Positions 1 through 7,808 of a stretch of DNA of 64,000 nucleotides are shown here, piece after piece. This stretch comes from Mesorhizobium sp. Root157. GTDB lineage: Bacteria; Pseudomonadota; Alphaproteobacteria; Rhizobiales; Rhizobiaceae. The stretch spans positions 48,383 to 112,382 of the forward strand of contig NZ_LMGJ01000035.1 of assembly GCF_001427385.1 (NCBI RefSeq), given 5' to 3'. A program made the position numbers and the translations under genes. The notes under the pieces are model-generated. The model saw nothing but the letters and a program-made list of their open reading frames with translations, was not told the DNA's origin and did not search any database. How positions within the stretch are numbered: position 1 is the stretch's first letter; each line of letters opens with the position of its first letter.

Positions 1-38
1 AAAAGGCAGCGTGGCAATGAATAAGTATGCCTTCCCTT

Positions 39-304
39 CGTCATCCTAGGGCGGAGCAGGCCGAAGGCCGTCGCGCAGACCCTGGGATCCATGCCGTGAC
101 CAAGCGGCAGCGCATAAAGGGTTCGGAAGATGACTCATCATTCTGATCCGCCCCGCATACCCAATCCTCACGGCATGGATCCTCGGGTCGTGCCTATCGC
201 TCCGCTCAGGCTTGCCCGAGGATGACGAAGCAGAAAAGCACCGCGTCATCCCGGAAGCGAGCCGAGCGAAGCGACGGCGATGCTTTCCGGGATCTATGCC
301 GTGA
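39..304. repeat. Cluster of three CGTCATCC...ATGCCGTGA palindromic repeat units
   Basis: Three copies of a roughly 60-base unit lie at 39-99 (forward), 168-227 (reverse) and 244-304 (forward). Each begins CGTCATCC and ends GGATCYATGCCGTGA when read in its own direction. Each can fold on itself, for example CCTAGGG with CCCTGGG in copy 1. Copies 1 and 2 face each other, so the whole stretch can form a larger hairpin. Frames through the unit give only low-complexity peptide, so I do not call a gene here. It resembles the short intergenic palindromic repeats common in rhizobial genomes; that family assignment is from memory. Confidence 0.7.
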
Positions 305-407
305 TCTATCGGGGCAGGCAGATACGGCTTAATCAAGGTTATTCATCTCAAACATGATTAAAATCATCATGTTTTTACCATGACTTTTCAATGACTTGCA
401 TCGAAAA

Positions 408-423
408 TTGACCAATTGATAAA
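408..423 (+). promoter_or_regulatory. RutR-like operator upstream of preT
   Basis: TTGACCAATTGATAAA matches the E. coli RutR consensus TTGACCAnnTGGTCAA at 12 of 14 specified positions. It lies about 50 bases before preT and contains a TTGACC that could serve as a -35 element. A RutR homologue is encoded at 4270-4920, so control of preTA by it is a reasonable inference. Confidence 0.55.
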
Positions 424-473
424 AAATCAGGATGTGCTAGCCTTTCTCCAACGATAACAAAGGGGAATGTGGA

Positions 474-1838
474 ATGGCGACAGGTCATTTCAAGGATGGT
501 ATTACCGATGGTAGGCTGCCGGCTGAAGCCTATGCCGACAATTTTTCGGATCTGCATCCGCCACTCGATCACCACGAAGCGCTGGTCGAATCCGACCGCT
601 GTTATTTCTGCTACGATGCGCCGTGCATGACGGCGTGTCCGACCTCGATCGACATTCCGCTGTTCATCCGGCAGATCGCGACCGGCAATCCGCTCGGCTC
701 GGCCAAGACCATTTTCGACCAGAACATTCTGGGCGGCATGTGTGCCCGAGTCTGTCCGACCGAGACGCTGTGCGAGGAAGCCTGCGTGCGCGAGATAGCC
801 GAGGGCAAGCCGGTGCAGATCGGCCGCTTGCAGCGCTACGCCACCGACGTGGCGATGGACGAGGAAAAGCAGTTTTACCAGCGCGCGGCTTCGACAGGCA
901 AGACAATCGCGGTCGTCGGTGCCGGGCCAGCCGGTCTTGCCGCTGCCCACCGCCTTGCCCGCCATGGCCATGACGTCACCGTTTTCGAGGCCAAGCCGAA
1001 GTCCGGCGGCCTCAACGAATATGGCATCGCGGCCTATAAGAGCACCGATGATTTCGCCCAGGCCGAGGTCGATTACGTGACCGCCATCGGCGGCATCGAT
1101 ATCCGCAACGGCATGGCGCTCGGCCGCGACGTGCAACTTGCGGAACTGGTCAAATCCCACGACGCCGTGTTCCTCGGCATGGGCCTTGGCGGCATCAACG
1201 CGCTGCGAGCCGAAGGCGAAGACGCAAAGGGCGTCGAAAACGCCGTGGAATTCATTTCCGAGCTCCGGCAGGCCGAGGATTTGACCAAGCTGCCGATCGG
1301 GCGGCGTGTCGTCGTCATCGGCGGCGGCATGACGGCGATCGACGCCGCCCTGCAGTCCAAGCTGCTTGGGGCGGAAGACGTCACCATTTGCTACCGGCGC
1401 GGCAAGGAAGACATGAATGCCTCCGGCTTCGAGCAGGATCTGGCGGCGGCCAACGGCGTCACCATCCGCCACTGGCTCCAGCCCAGGCGGGTGATCTCGC
1501 ACAATGGCAAGGTCACCGCCATCGAACTGGAATATACTGCCCTGAAGGGCGACAAGCTTACCGGCACCGGCGAAGTCCTGACGCTGCCGGCCGACCAGGT
1601 GTTCAAGGCGATAGGCCAGACCTTCGTTCCGGCAGCGCTCAACGGCAGCGTCGCGTCGGTTGAACTCGAAGGCGGGCGCATCAAGGTCGATGCGGAAGGG
1701 CGCACGTCGATGCCCAAGGTGTGGGCTGGCGGCGACTGCATCCGTGGCGGTGAGGACCTGACGGTGACCTCCGTCGCTCAAGGCCGCGACGCTGCCGAAA
1801 GCATTCACAAAGCACTCACCGCAAACGGGAGGGCATGA
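474..1838 (+). CDS. preT: NAD-dependent dihydropyrimidine dehydrogenase subunit PreT
   Basis: This 454-residue protein is the electron-input subunit of the bacterial dihydropyrimidine dehydrogenase, the first step of reductive uracil/thymine breakdown. It has the glutamate-synthase-beta-like layout. N-terminal Fe-S cysteines are C43, C46, C51 and C55, followed by C90, C94, C100 and C104. An FAD-binding GAGPAG lies at residues 149-154 and a second dinucleotide fold (VVVIGGGMTAIDAA) near 280. The ATG has a good ribosome binding site (AGGGGAA, 461-467). It is followed directly by preA, and the two products form one enzyme. The RutR-like site at 408-423 probably regulates it. Family recognition is strong; substrate preference is inferred from preA and the rest of the locus. 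Confidence 0.93.
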   Translation: MATGHFKDGITDGRLPAEAYADNFSDLHPPLDHHEALVESDRCYFCYDAPCMTACPTSIDIPLFIRQIATGNPLGSAKTIFDQNILGGMCARVCPTETLCEEACVREIAEGKPVQIGRLQRYATDVAMDEEKQFYQRAASTGKTIAVVGAGPAGLAAAHRLARHGHDVTVFEAKPKSGGLNEYGIAAYKSTDDFAQAEVDYVTAIGGIDIRNGMALGRDVQLAELVKSHDAVFLGMGLGGINALRAEGEDAKGVENAVEFISELRQAEDLTKLPIGRRVVVIGGGMTAIDAALQSKLLGAEDVTICYRRGKEDMNASGFEQDLAAANGVTIRHWLQPRRVISHNGKVTAIELEYTALKGDKLTGTGEVLTLPADQVFKAIGQTFVPAALNGSVASVELEGGRIKVDAEGRTSMPKVWAGGDCIRGGEDLTVTSVAQGRDAAESIHKALTANGRA

Positions 1839-1840
1839 GC

Positions 1841-3154
1841 ATGGCTGACATCCGCAACAATTTCGTCGGTATCAAGTCGCCAAATCCTTTCTGGCTGGCC
1901 TCCGCGCCGCCGACCGACAAGGCCTACAATGTCGAGCGCGCATTCAAGGCCGGCTGGGGCGGCGTGGTGTGGAAGACGCTGGGCGAGGAAGGTCCGCCGG
2001 TCGTCAACGTCAACGGCCCGCGCTACGGCGCGATCTGGGGCGCCGATCGACGCCTGCTCGGCCTCAACAACATCGAGCTGATCACCGACCGCGATTTGCA
2101 GACCAATCTGCGCGAGATGAAGCAGGTCAAGATGAACTGGCCGGACCGGGCGCTGGTCGCCTCGATCATGGTGCCTTGCGAGGAACAGGCGTGGAAGGCG
2201 ATCCTGCCACTGGTCGAGGAAACCGGCGCGGACGGCATCGAGCTCAATTTCGGCTGCCCGCATGGCATGAGTGAACGCGGCATGGGTGCGGCCGTCGGCC
2301 AAGTGCCGGAATATATCGAAATGGTGGTGCGCTGGTGCAAGCAATATTCGCGCATGCCCGTCATCACCAAGCTGACGCCCAACGTCACCGACATCCGCAA
2401 GCCGGCAAGGGCAGCCAAGGCCGGTGGAACCGATGCGGTGTCGCTGATCAATACCGTCAACTCGATCACTTCGGTCAATCTTGACACATTCTCGCCGGAG
2501 CCTTCGATCGACGGCAAGGGGTCGCATGGCGGCTATTGCGGCCCGGCGGTCAAGCCGATGGCACTGCACATGGTGGCCGATATCGCCCGCGATGCCGAAA
2601 CGCGTGGCCTGCCGATTTCAGGTATCGGCGGCGTCACCACCTGGCGCGACGCAGCCGAGTTCATGGCGCTCGGCGCCGGCAACGTGCAGGTCTGCACGGC
2701 GGCGATGACCTATGGCTTCAAGGTCGTGCAGGAGATGATCGCCGGCCTCGAAAACTGGATGGACGAAAAGGGCCACCGTTGCCTCGACGACATCATCGGC
2801 CGCGCCACGCCCAATGTCACCGACTGGCAATACCTCAACCTGAACTATGTCGCCAAGGCGCATATCGATCAGGACGCCTGCATCAAATGCGGCCGCTGCC
2901 ACATCGCTTGCGAAGACACCTCGCACCAGGCCATCACCGCGATGGTTGATGGCGTGCGGCACTTCGAGGTGATGGACGACGAATGCGTCGGCTGCAATCT
3001 GTGCGTCAATGTCTGCCCGGTCGAAGGGTGCATCACCATGGTGCCGCTGGAAGCGGGCGTGCTCGACCAGCGCACCGGCAAGCCGGTGTCGCCGGTCTAT
3101 GCCAACTGGACGACGCATCCCAACAACCCGATGGCCAAGGTCGCGGCTGAGTAG
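1841..3154 (+). CDS. preA: NAD-dependent dihydropyrimidine dehydrogenase subunit PreA
   Basis: PreA is the catalytic subunit: an FMN-binding TIM-barrel of the dihydroorotate-dehydrogenase type with a ferredoxin tail. The loop GGYCGPAVKP carries the probable catalytic cysteine. Two 4Fe-4S clusters follow near residues 346-398 (CIKCGRCHIAC and CVGCNLCVNVCP). With PreT it reduces uracil or thymine to the 5,6-dihydro form using NAD(P)H. An ATG at 1835 overlaps the preT stop, but GGGAGGG at 1827-1833 sits seven bases before the ATG at 1841, so I use the later start (437 residues). An intrinsic terminator closes the two-gene unit. Confidence 0.95.
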   Translation: MADIRNNFVGIKSPNPFWLASAPPTDKAYNVERAFKAGWGGVVWKTLGEEGPPVVNVNGPRYGAIWGADRRLLGLNNIELITDRDLQTNLREMKQVKMNWPDRALVASIMVPCEEQAWKAILPLVEETGADGIELNFGCPHGMSERGMGAAVGQVPEYIEMVVRWCKQYSRMPVITKLTPNVTDIRKPARAAKAGGTDAVSLINTVNSITSVNLDTFSPEPSIDGKGSHGGYCGPAVKPMALHMVADIARDAETRGLPISGIGGVTTWRDAAEFMALGAGNVQVCTAAMTYGFKVVQEMIAGLENWMDEKGHRCLDDIIGRATPNVTDWQYLNLNYVAKAHIDQDACIKCGRCHIACEDTSHQAITAMVDGVRHFEVMDDECVGCNLCVNVCPVEGCITMVPLEAGVLDQRTGKPVSPVYANWTTHPNNPMAKVAAE

Positions 3155-3167
3155 GAACCCCTCACGA

Positions 3168-3192
3168 GGCGGCGCTTTTGCGCCGCCTTTTT
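3168..3192 (+). terminator. Intrinsic terminator after preTA
   Basis: An 8-bp perfect stem (GGCGGCGC, TTTT loop, GCGCCGCC) is followed by five T. It separates preTA from the Rrf2 gene. Confidence 0.9.
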
Positions 3193-3202
3193 CATCGTTC
3201 TA

Positions 3203-3242
3203 TTGCGGATATAAAATATCCATGATAAATAATATCTATGAT
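3203..3242 (+). promoter_or_regulatory. Promoter and direct-repeat operator of the Rrf2 gene
   Basis: A TTGCGG (3203-3208) and TAAATA (3226-3231) lie 17 bases apart and form a plausible promoter. A 12-base direct repeat, AATATCYATGAT, occurs at 3215-3226 and 3231-3242, with starts 16 bases apart, overlapping and following the -10. GATATAAAATATC at 3209-3220 adds local dyad symmetry. Placement next to an Rrf2 gene suggests autoregulation. Confidence 0.45.
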
Positions 3243-3257
3243 TGGAAAGGTGATGGC

Positions 3258-3776
3258 ATGAAATTGGGCGAAGGCGTCGAGGCTTCGATCCATTGCGCGG
3301 CCATGCTTGCCGGCGTGGAAGGCGACGCGACCTTGTCGGGCGCGGCTATGGCGGAAGCGTTCGGCGTCTCGCCGAGCTACCTGCTCAAGCACCTGAATAC
3401 CCTGACCAGTGCTGGCGTGCTGGAATCGTTGCCCGGTCCTGCCGGCGGCTATCGCCTGGCGCGGCCGGCGGAGCGCATCTCTCTGCTCGATATCGTCCTG
3501 GCGGTGGAGGGCGCGCAGCCGGCCTTCAGGTGCGGCGAGATCCGTCAGCGCGGGCCAGTCAAGCTGCCCGCTTCGGCCTATATGAAGCCATGTGGCATCA
3601 ATGTTGCCATGCTCAAGGCAGAAAAAGCCTACCGCGCCGCTTTGGCTGTCGAGAAGCTTTCCGACATCGTTGCCGGTTTCCAGAACGATGCCGATCCGCG
3701 CGCGGTGGCGGCCAGTTGCGCGTTTGTCGCGCGACATCAGCGGCTGCAGAAATCCAGTTCTCCCAGATACAAGTGA
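3258..3776 (+). CDS. Rrf2 family transcriptional regulator
   Basis: This 172-residue protein has the Rrf2 winged-helix layout: an N-terminal helix (MKLGEGVEASIHCAAML), a recognition region (AEAFGVSPSYLLKHLNTL) and a wing (GPAGGYRLARP). The C-terminal half holds only scattered cysteines (FRCGE, KPCG), so an Fe-S cluster as in IscR or NsrR is possible but not shown. The ATG at 3258 is preferred because GGAAAGG precedes it; an in-frame ATG at 3222 lies inside the putative operator. The gene is followed after 11 bases by an AhpD/CMD-fold protein, a pairing that suggests redox-responsive control of that partner. It is not an obvious part of pyrimidine catabolism. Confidence 0.88.
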   Translation: MKLGEGVEASIHCAAMLAGVEGDATLSGAAMAEAFGVSPSYLLKHLNTLTSAGVLESLPGPAGGYRLARPAERISLLDIVLAVEGAQPAFRCGEIRQRGPVKLPASAYMKPCGINVAMLKAEKAYRAALAVEKLSDIVAGFQNDADPRAVAASCAFVARHQRLQKSSSPRYK

Positions 3777-3787
3777 AAGGAAAGACG

Positions 3788-4246
3788 ATGAAACAGAGAT
3801 TGCAATTCTTCGCCAAGGCCCCGGCCCTCATGAAGCAGGTGCAGGCGCTCAACCAGGCGGTCGAAAACTCAGGTCTTGAACGCTCCTTGCTGCATCTCAT
3901 CAAGCTCAGGGCGTCGCAGATCAACGGATGTTCGTTTTGCGTCGACATGCACAGCCGCGAGGCGCGTGAGGATGGCGAGACCGAGCAGCGGCTCTACCTC
4001 GTTGCCGCGTGGAAGGAATCGCCGCTTTATTCCGAACGCGAGCGCACGGCTTTCGCCTGGACCGAGGCCGTCACCAAAATTTCGGAAGGGGGCGTGTCCG
4101 ATGCGCTTTACGAGCAGGCGCTGAAGCATTTCTCCGAGGAAGAATTGACCAGGCTCACCGTTGCCGTCGGCATGATTAATGTCTGGAACCGGCTGTGCGT
4201 CAGCTTCCACGCACTGCATCCGGTACAGCAAGCCAAGGCTGCCTGA
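3788..4246 (+). CDS. Carboxymuconolactone decarboxylase / AhpD-like peroxidase family protein
   Basis: This 152-residue protein has the AhpD-like core. A CxxC with a downstream histidine (C48, C51, H55 in NGCSFCVDMH) is the redox-active signature of alkylhydroperoxidase-type members. The start is set by AAAGGAAAG just upstream. It lies 11 bases after the Rrf2 gene and is probably co-transcribed and controlled by it. The likely role is reduction of a peroxide or another electrophile with a thiol partner; the real substrate cannot be told from sequence. Confidence 0.85.
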   Translation: MKQRLQFFAKAPALMKQVQALNQAVENSGLERSLLHLIKLRASQINGCSFCVDMHSREAREDGETEQRLYLVAAWKESPLYSERERTAFAWTEAVTKISEGGVSDALYEQALKHFSEEELTRLTVAVGMINVWNRLCVSFHALHPVQQAKAA

Positions 4247-4269
4247 CTAACACCGAAGCAGGGGCTCGA

Positions 4270-4920
4270 TCAGCGCGCCGGAGTGAGGCCGTTGACGATC
4301 AACTGCTCCAGAAAACGGGCGGCGTCTTCGAAGCGGCCGTCGCCGCCTCGGTCGGGACCCAGCACTGCCCGAACCTGCACGTCGAAATCGGCGTAGTGTT
4401 GGGTTGTCGCCCAGATCGCGAAGATGAGATGATAAGGGTCCGTCCCGGCGATCTTGCCTGCATGCATCCAGCCTGTGATGATTGCCGCCTTTTCGTCGAC
4501 GAGGCTTTTCAATTCGCCTTCCAGCATCGGCATGATGCGTGGCGCACCTTGCAATATTTCGTTGGCGAAAAGCCGGCTCTGGCGTGGAAAATCGCGCGCC
4601 ATTTCAAGCTTGCGGCGAACATAGCTCTTGAGTTCGGTGATCGGATCTCCGACATCGTCAAGTTCGCGCAGCGGCGCCAGCCATGTGTCAAGCAATCGCT
4701 GCATCAGGGTTTCGTGGATGTCTTCCTTGCGGCGGAAGTAATAGAGCAGGTTGGGCTTCGACATTCCGGCCGCTTCGGCGATCTGGTCTATGGTGGAGCC
4801 GCGAAAACCGTTCGCCGCGAACACGTCGAGCGCTGCTTCGAGAATAAGCTCGCGCTTTTCCTGCTGGATGCGAGTGCGGCGTGGAACAGGCGCTTCCATT
4901 TCTATGCTCACCTCAACCAA
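4270..4920 (-). CDS. rutR: TetR family pyrimidine-catabolism regulator RutR
   Basis: This 216-residue TetR-type protein closely follows E. coli RutR along its length as I recall it. The HTH is IDQIAEAAGMSKPNLLYYF. Ligand-domain stretches such as RLFANEILQGAP, LVDEKAAIITGWMHAGKI and LIFAIWATTQHYADF correspond to RutR segments. RutR in E. coli binds uracil and thymine and releases TTGACCAnnTGGTCAA sites. It is transcribed opposite to its neighbours, between preTA and the aminotransferase operon. RutR-like palindromes precede both arms. Control of the reductive route rather than the E. coli Rut route is inferred from context. Confidence 0.92.
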   Translation of the reverse strand: MVEVSIEMEAPVPRRTRIQQEKRELILEAALDVFAANGFRGSTIDQIAEAAGMSKPNLLYYFRRKEDIHETLMQRLLDTWLAPLRELDDVGDPITELKSYVRRKLEMARDFPRQSRLFANEILQGAPRIMPMLEGELKSLVDEKAAIITGWMHAGKIAGTDPYHLIFAIWATTQHYADFDVQVRAVLGPDRGGDGRFEDAARFLEQLIVNGLTPAR

Positions 4921-4940
4921 GCCAAGGCTTTGGCTTAAAT

Positions 4941-4962
4941 CTGGACCAATGATCTGGACCAG
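4941..4962. promoter_or_regulatory. CTGGACCA direct repeat in the rutR upstream region
   Basis: CTGGACCA occurs at 4941-4948 and again at 4954-4961 (CTGGACCAG to 4962), 13 bases apart, just upstream of the rutR start. Each resembles one half of the RutR palindrome, but the pair is a direct rather than inverted repeat. It may be an autoregulatory site; the support is weak. Confidence 0.3.
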
Positions 4963-5043
4963 TTTTTACTGGCCTGTGGAGCGCGCTTTCAAAGGCGCAT
5001 CCCGGCTACTAATAGCTTGACCGCCACCATGGCGGTGCTAACG

Positions 5044-5061
5044 TTTGTCCAATCGGTCAAA
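5044..5061 (+). promoter_or_regulatory. RutR-like operator upstream of the aminotransferase operon
   Basis: TTTGTCCAATCGGTCAAA is an 18-base near-palindrome matching the RutR consensus TTGACCAnnTGGTCAA at 12 of 14 specified positions. It lies 78 bases before the aminotransferase start and is the best candidate control site for the 5.1-14.2 kb operon. Confidence 0.6.
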
Positions 5062-5138
5062 AATTGCGTAGCACGAATTTATGGCAAGGACCAAGCGTTG
5101 GCCGCAACGAAACAAGAAACCAAAGGGATAGCTTGGTC

Positions 5139-6467
5139 ATGTCTAACCGGCTCAAGGTAACGCCGAACGATCTTAGTGCATTCTGGATGCCGTTTACGGC
5201 CAACCGGCAGTTCAAGCAGACGCCTCGAATGCTGGTTGCGGCGAAGGATATGCACTACACGGCGAGCGATGGTCGCCAGATCATGGACGGCACAGCCGGC
5301 CTGTGGTGTGTGAACGCCGGCCATTGCCGCCCCAAGATCACGGAAGCGATCCAGCAACAGGCGGCCGAGCTCGATTACGCGCCGGCCTTCCAGATGGGCC
5401 ATCCGATCGTGTTCGAACTGGCGAACCGGCTGGTCGACATCGCGCCGAAGGGCATGGACCATGTGTTCTTCACCAATTCCGGTTCGGAATCGGTCGAGAC
5501 CGCCCTCAAGATGGCGATCGCCTATCACCGCGTTAAGGGGGAAGGCTCGCGCACCCGCCTGATCGGCCGCGAGCGCGGCTATCACGGCGTCAATTTCGGC
5601 GGCATCTCGGTCGGCGGCATCGTCTCCAACCGCAAGATGTTCGGCACGCTGCTCACCGGCGTCGACCACATGCCGCATACGCATTTCCCGGATAAGAACG
5701 CATTTTCGCGTGGCGTTCCGGAACACGGCGCTGATGTCGCCAGCGAGTTGGAACGCATCGTTGCGCTGCACGACGCCTCGACCATCGCGGCGGTCATCGT
5801 CGAGCCGGTCGCGGGTTCCACCGGCGTCATCCTGCCGCCGAAGGGTTATCTGCAGAAGCTGCGCGACATCTGCACCAAGCACGGCATCCTGCTGATCTTT
5901 GATGAAGTCATCACCGGTTTCGGCCGTCTTGGTGCGCCGTTCGCCGCCGACTATTTCGGGGTCATTCCCGATATCATGACCACCGCCAAGGGCGTTTCCA
6001 ACGGCGTTATTCCTATGGGCGCGGTGTTCGTGAAGAGGGAAATCCATGATGCCTTCATGACCGGGCCGGAACACCTGATCGAGTTCATGCACGGCTACAC
6101 CTATTCGGGCAACCCGATTGCCTGTGCTGCAGCCCTCGCCACGCTCGACACCTACAAGGAAGAGGGGCTTTTGACGCGCGGTGAAGAACTCGCGCCTTAC
6201 TGGGAAGATGCGCTGCATTCGCTGAAAGGCGAGCCGAACGTCATCGACATCCGTAATATCGGTCTTGTCGGCGCGATCGAACTGGCGCCGATTGCCGGCG
6301 AGCCGACAAAACGGGCTTTCTCGGCCTTCCTCAAGGCGTTCGAACGCGGCCTGTTGATACGCACGACCGGCGACATCATCGCGCTGTCGCCGCCGCTCAT
6401 CATCACCAAGGGCCAGATCAACGAATTGGTTGATCACGTTCGCGAAGTGCTGCGCGCGGTCGACTGA
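5139..6467 (+). CDS. Beta-alanine (omega-amino acid):pyruvate aminotransferase
   Basis: This is a class III PLP aminotransferase of 442 residues. It has the opening typical of omega-amino-acid transaminases (SAFWMPFTANRQFK), a PLP-phosphate loop (TNSGSESVETALK), the aspartate motif LLIFDEVITGFGR and the Schiff-base lysine K284 in TTAKGVSNG. It should convert beta-alanine, the end product of uracil breakdown, plus pyruvate to malonate semialdehyde and alanine. The ATG at 5139 begins the conserved protein; AAAGGG lies 13 bases upstream. It is the first gene of the main operon, behind a RutR-like site. A closely related diamine or omega-amine substrate cannot be excluded. Confidence 0.9.
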   Translation: MSNRLKVTPNDLSAFWMPFTANRQFKQTPRMLVAAKDMHYTASDGRQIMDGTAGLWCVNAGHCRPKITEAIQQQAAELDYAPAFQMGHPIVFELANRLVDIAPKGMDHVFFTNSGSESVETALKMAIAYHRVKGEGSRTRLIGRERGYHGVNFGGISVGGIVSNRKMFGTLLTGVDHMPHTHFPDKNAFSRGVPEHGADVASELERIVALHDASTIAAVIVEPVAGSTGVILPPKGYLQKLRDICTKHGILLIFDEVITGFGRLGAPFAADYFGVIPDIMTTAKGVSNGVIPMGAVFVKREIHDAFMTGPEHLIEFMHGYTYSGNPIACAAALATLDTYKEEGLLTRGEELAPYWEDALHSLKGEPNVIDIRNIGLVGAIELAPIAGEPTKRAFSAFLKAFERGLLIRTTGDIIALSPPLIITKGQINELVDHVREVLRAVD

Positions 6468-6479
6468 CCGAAGGCCTAT

Positions 6480-6509
6480 AACAGGCGGCGACGGGAACCG
6501 CCGCCTGTT
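6480..6509 (+). other. Stem-loop between aminotransferase and amidohydrolase genes
   Basis: A perfect 10-bp stem (AACAGGCGGC, 10-base loop, GCCGCCTGTT) sits between the two genes. There is no T-run, so it is not a standard terminator. It may be an attenuating or mRNA-stabilising hairpin inside the operon. Confidence 0.5.
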
Positions 6510-6533
6510 GTGAAATTGAATGAGAGGAACTGC

Positions 6534-7796
6534 ATGTCCGCACCCGGCGAGAATCTGCGTATTGATGCCGAGCGGCTGTGGGCTACGCTGCTTGAGATGG
6601 CGAAGATCGGGCCAGGCGTTGCGGGCGGCAACAACCGCCAGACGCTGACCGATGCCGATAAGGCAGGCCGCGACCTGTTCAGGTCCTGGTGCGACGCTGC
6701 CGGGCTGACCATGGCCGTCGACAGGATGGGCACCATGTTCATGACCCGTGCAGGCAGCGATCCCGATGCGCTGCCTGTCTATGTCGGCTCGCATCTCGAC
6801 ACCCAGCCGACCGGCGGCAAATATGACGGGGTGCTGGGCGTGCTCGCCGGGCTGGAGGTGGTGCGCAGCCTCAACGACCTCGGCATCAAGACCAGGCATC
6901 CGATCGTCGTCACCAACTGGACCAACGAGGAAGGTGCGCGCTTTGCCCCGGCCATGCTGGCATCGGGCGTGTTTGCCGGCGTGCATTCGCTCGACTTCGC
7001 CTATGGCCGCAAGGACCCGGACGGCAAGAGCTTCGGCGACGAGTTGAAGCGCATCGGCTGGGTGGGGGAGGAGGAAGTGGGCGCGCGCCGGATGCACGCC
7101 TATTTCGAATACCACATCGAGCAAGGGCCGATCCTCGAGGTCGAGAACAAGCAGATCGGCGTCGTCACCCATTGCCAGGGCCTGTGGTGGCTGGAGTTCA
7201 CGCTGACCGGCAGGGAAGCCCATACGGGCTCGACGCCGATGGCGATGCGGGTCAATGCCGGGCTGGCGATGGCGCGCATCTTCGAGATGGTGCAGAAGGT
7301 GGCGATGGATGCGCAGCCGGGTGCGGTCGGCGGCGTCGGCCAGGTCAAGTTCTCGCCCAATTCGCGCAACGTGCTGCCGGGCACGGCGGTGTTCACCGTC
7401 GACATCCGCTCGCCGGACCAGGCCAAGCTCGACGGCATGCGGGCCCGCATCGAGAAGGAGGCGGCGGCAATCTGCGCCGACCTCGGCGTCGGGTGCGCGG
7501 TCGAGGCGGTGGGCCATTTCGATCCCGTCACCTTCGACCCGGTGCTGGTCGGGCGGGTGCGCAAGGCGGCCGAGAACCTCGGCTATTCGCACATGAACCT
7601 GATCTCGGGCGCCGGCCACGACGCCTGCTGGGCCGCCAAGGTCGCACCGGCGACGATGGTGATGTGTCCGTGCGTGGGCGGCCTGTCGCACAACGAAGCC
7701 GAAGACATTTCAAAGGAATGGGCCGCCGCAGGCTGCGACGTCCTCTTCCATGCCGTCCTCGAAACCGCCGAGATCGTATCGGACAAGATGGAGTGA
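6534..7796 (+). CDS. N-carbamoyl-beta-alanine amidohydrolase (beta-ureidopropionase), M20 family
   Basis: This 420-residue Zn-dependent amidohydrolase belongs to the M20 type that cleaves N-carbamoyl amino acids to the amino acid, CO2 and ammonia. Metal-site motifs are visible: SHLDTQPTGGKYDGVLGV (H and D), TNEEGARFAP (E), EYHIEQGP (H) and GAGHDACW (C-terminal H). The dimerisation lid carries GREAHTGSTPM and NVLPG. The start at 6534 is set by GAGAGGAAC. In this locus the substrate is most likely N-carbamoyl-beta-alanine (or its methyl homologue from thymine). Allantoate or N-carbamoyl-L-amino-acid relatives share the fold, so specificity is inferred from the neighbouring dihydropyrimidinase and beta-alanine transaminase. 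Confidence 0.9.
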   Translation: MSAPGENLRIDAERLWATLLEMAKIGPGVAGGNNRQTLTDADKAGRDLFRSWCDAAGLTMAVDRMGTMFMTRAGSDPDALPVYVGSHLDTQPTGGKYDGVLGVLAGLEVVRSLNDLGIKTRHPIVVTNWTNEEGARFAPAMLASGVFAGVHSLDFAYGRKDPDGKSFGDELKRIGWVGEEEVGARRMHAYFEYHIEQGPILEVENKQIGVVTHCQGLWWLEFTLTGREAHTGSTPMAMRVNAGLAMARIFEMVQKVAMDAQPGAVGGVGQVKFSPNSRNVLPGTAVFTVDIRSPDQAKLDGMRARIEKEAAAICADLGVGCAVEAVGHFDPVTFDPVLVGRVRKAAENLGYSHMNLISGAGHDACWAAKVAPATMVMCPCVGGLSHNEAEDISKEWAAAGCDVLFHAVLETAEIVSDKME

Positions 7797-7808
7797 GTAG
7801 ACCGCCGT

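Noticed and set aside
46..336. A 96-codon frame on the reverse strand before preT
   Set aside because: It consists entirely of the palindromic repeat cluster and has no independent coding signal.
5079..7691. An 870-codon open frame on the reverse strand opposite the aminotransferase and amidohydrolase genes
   Set aside because: It mirrors two strongly supported genes, has low-complexity His/Arg/Asp-rich composition and no family motif. It is an effect of high-GC codon bias.
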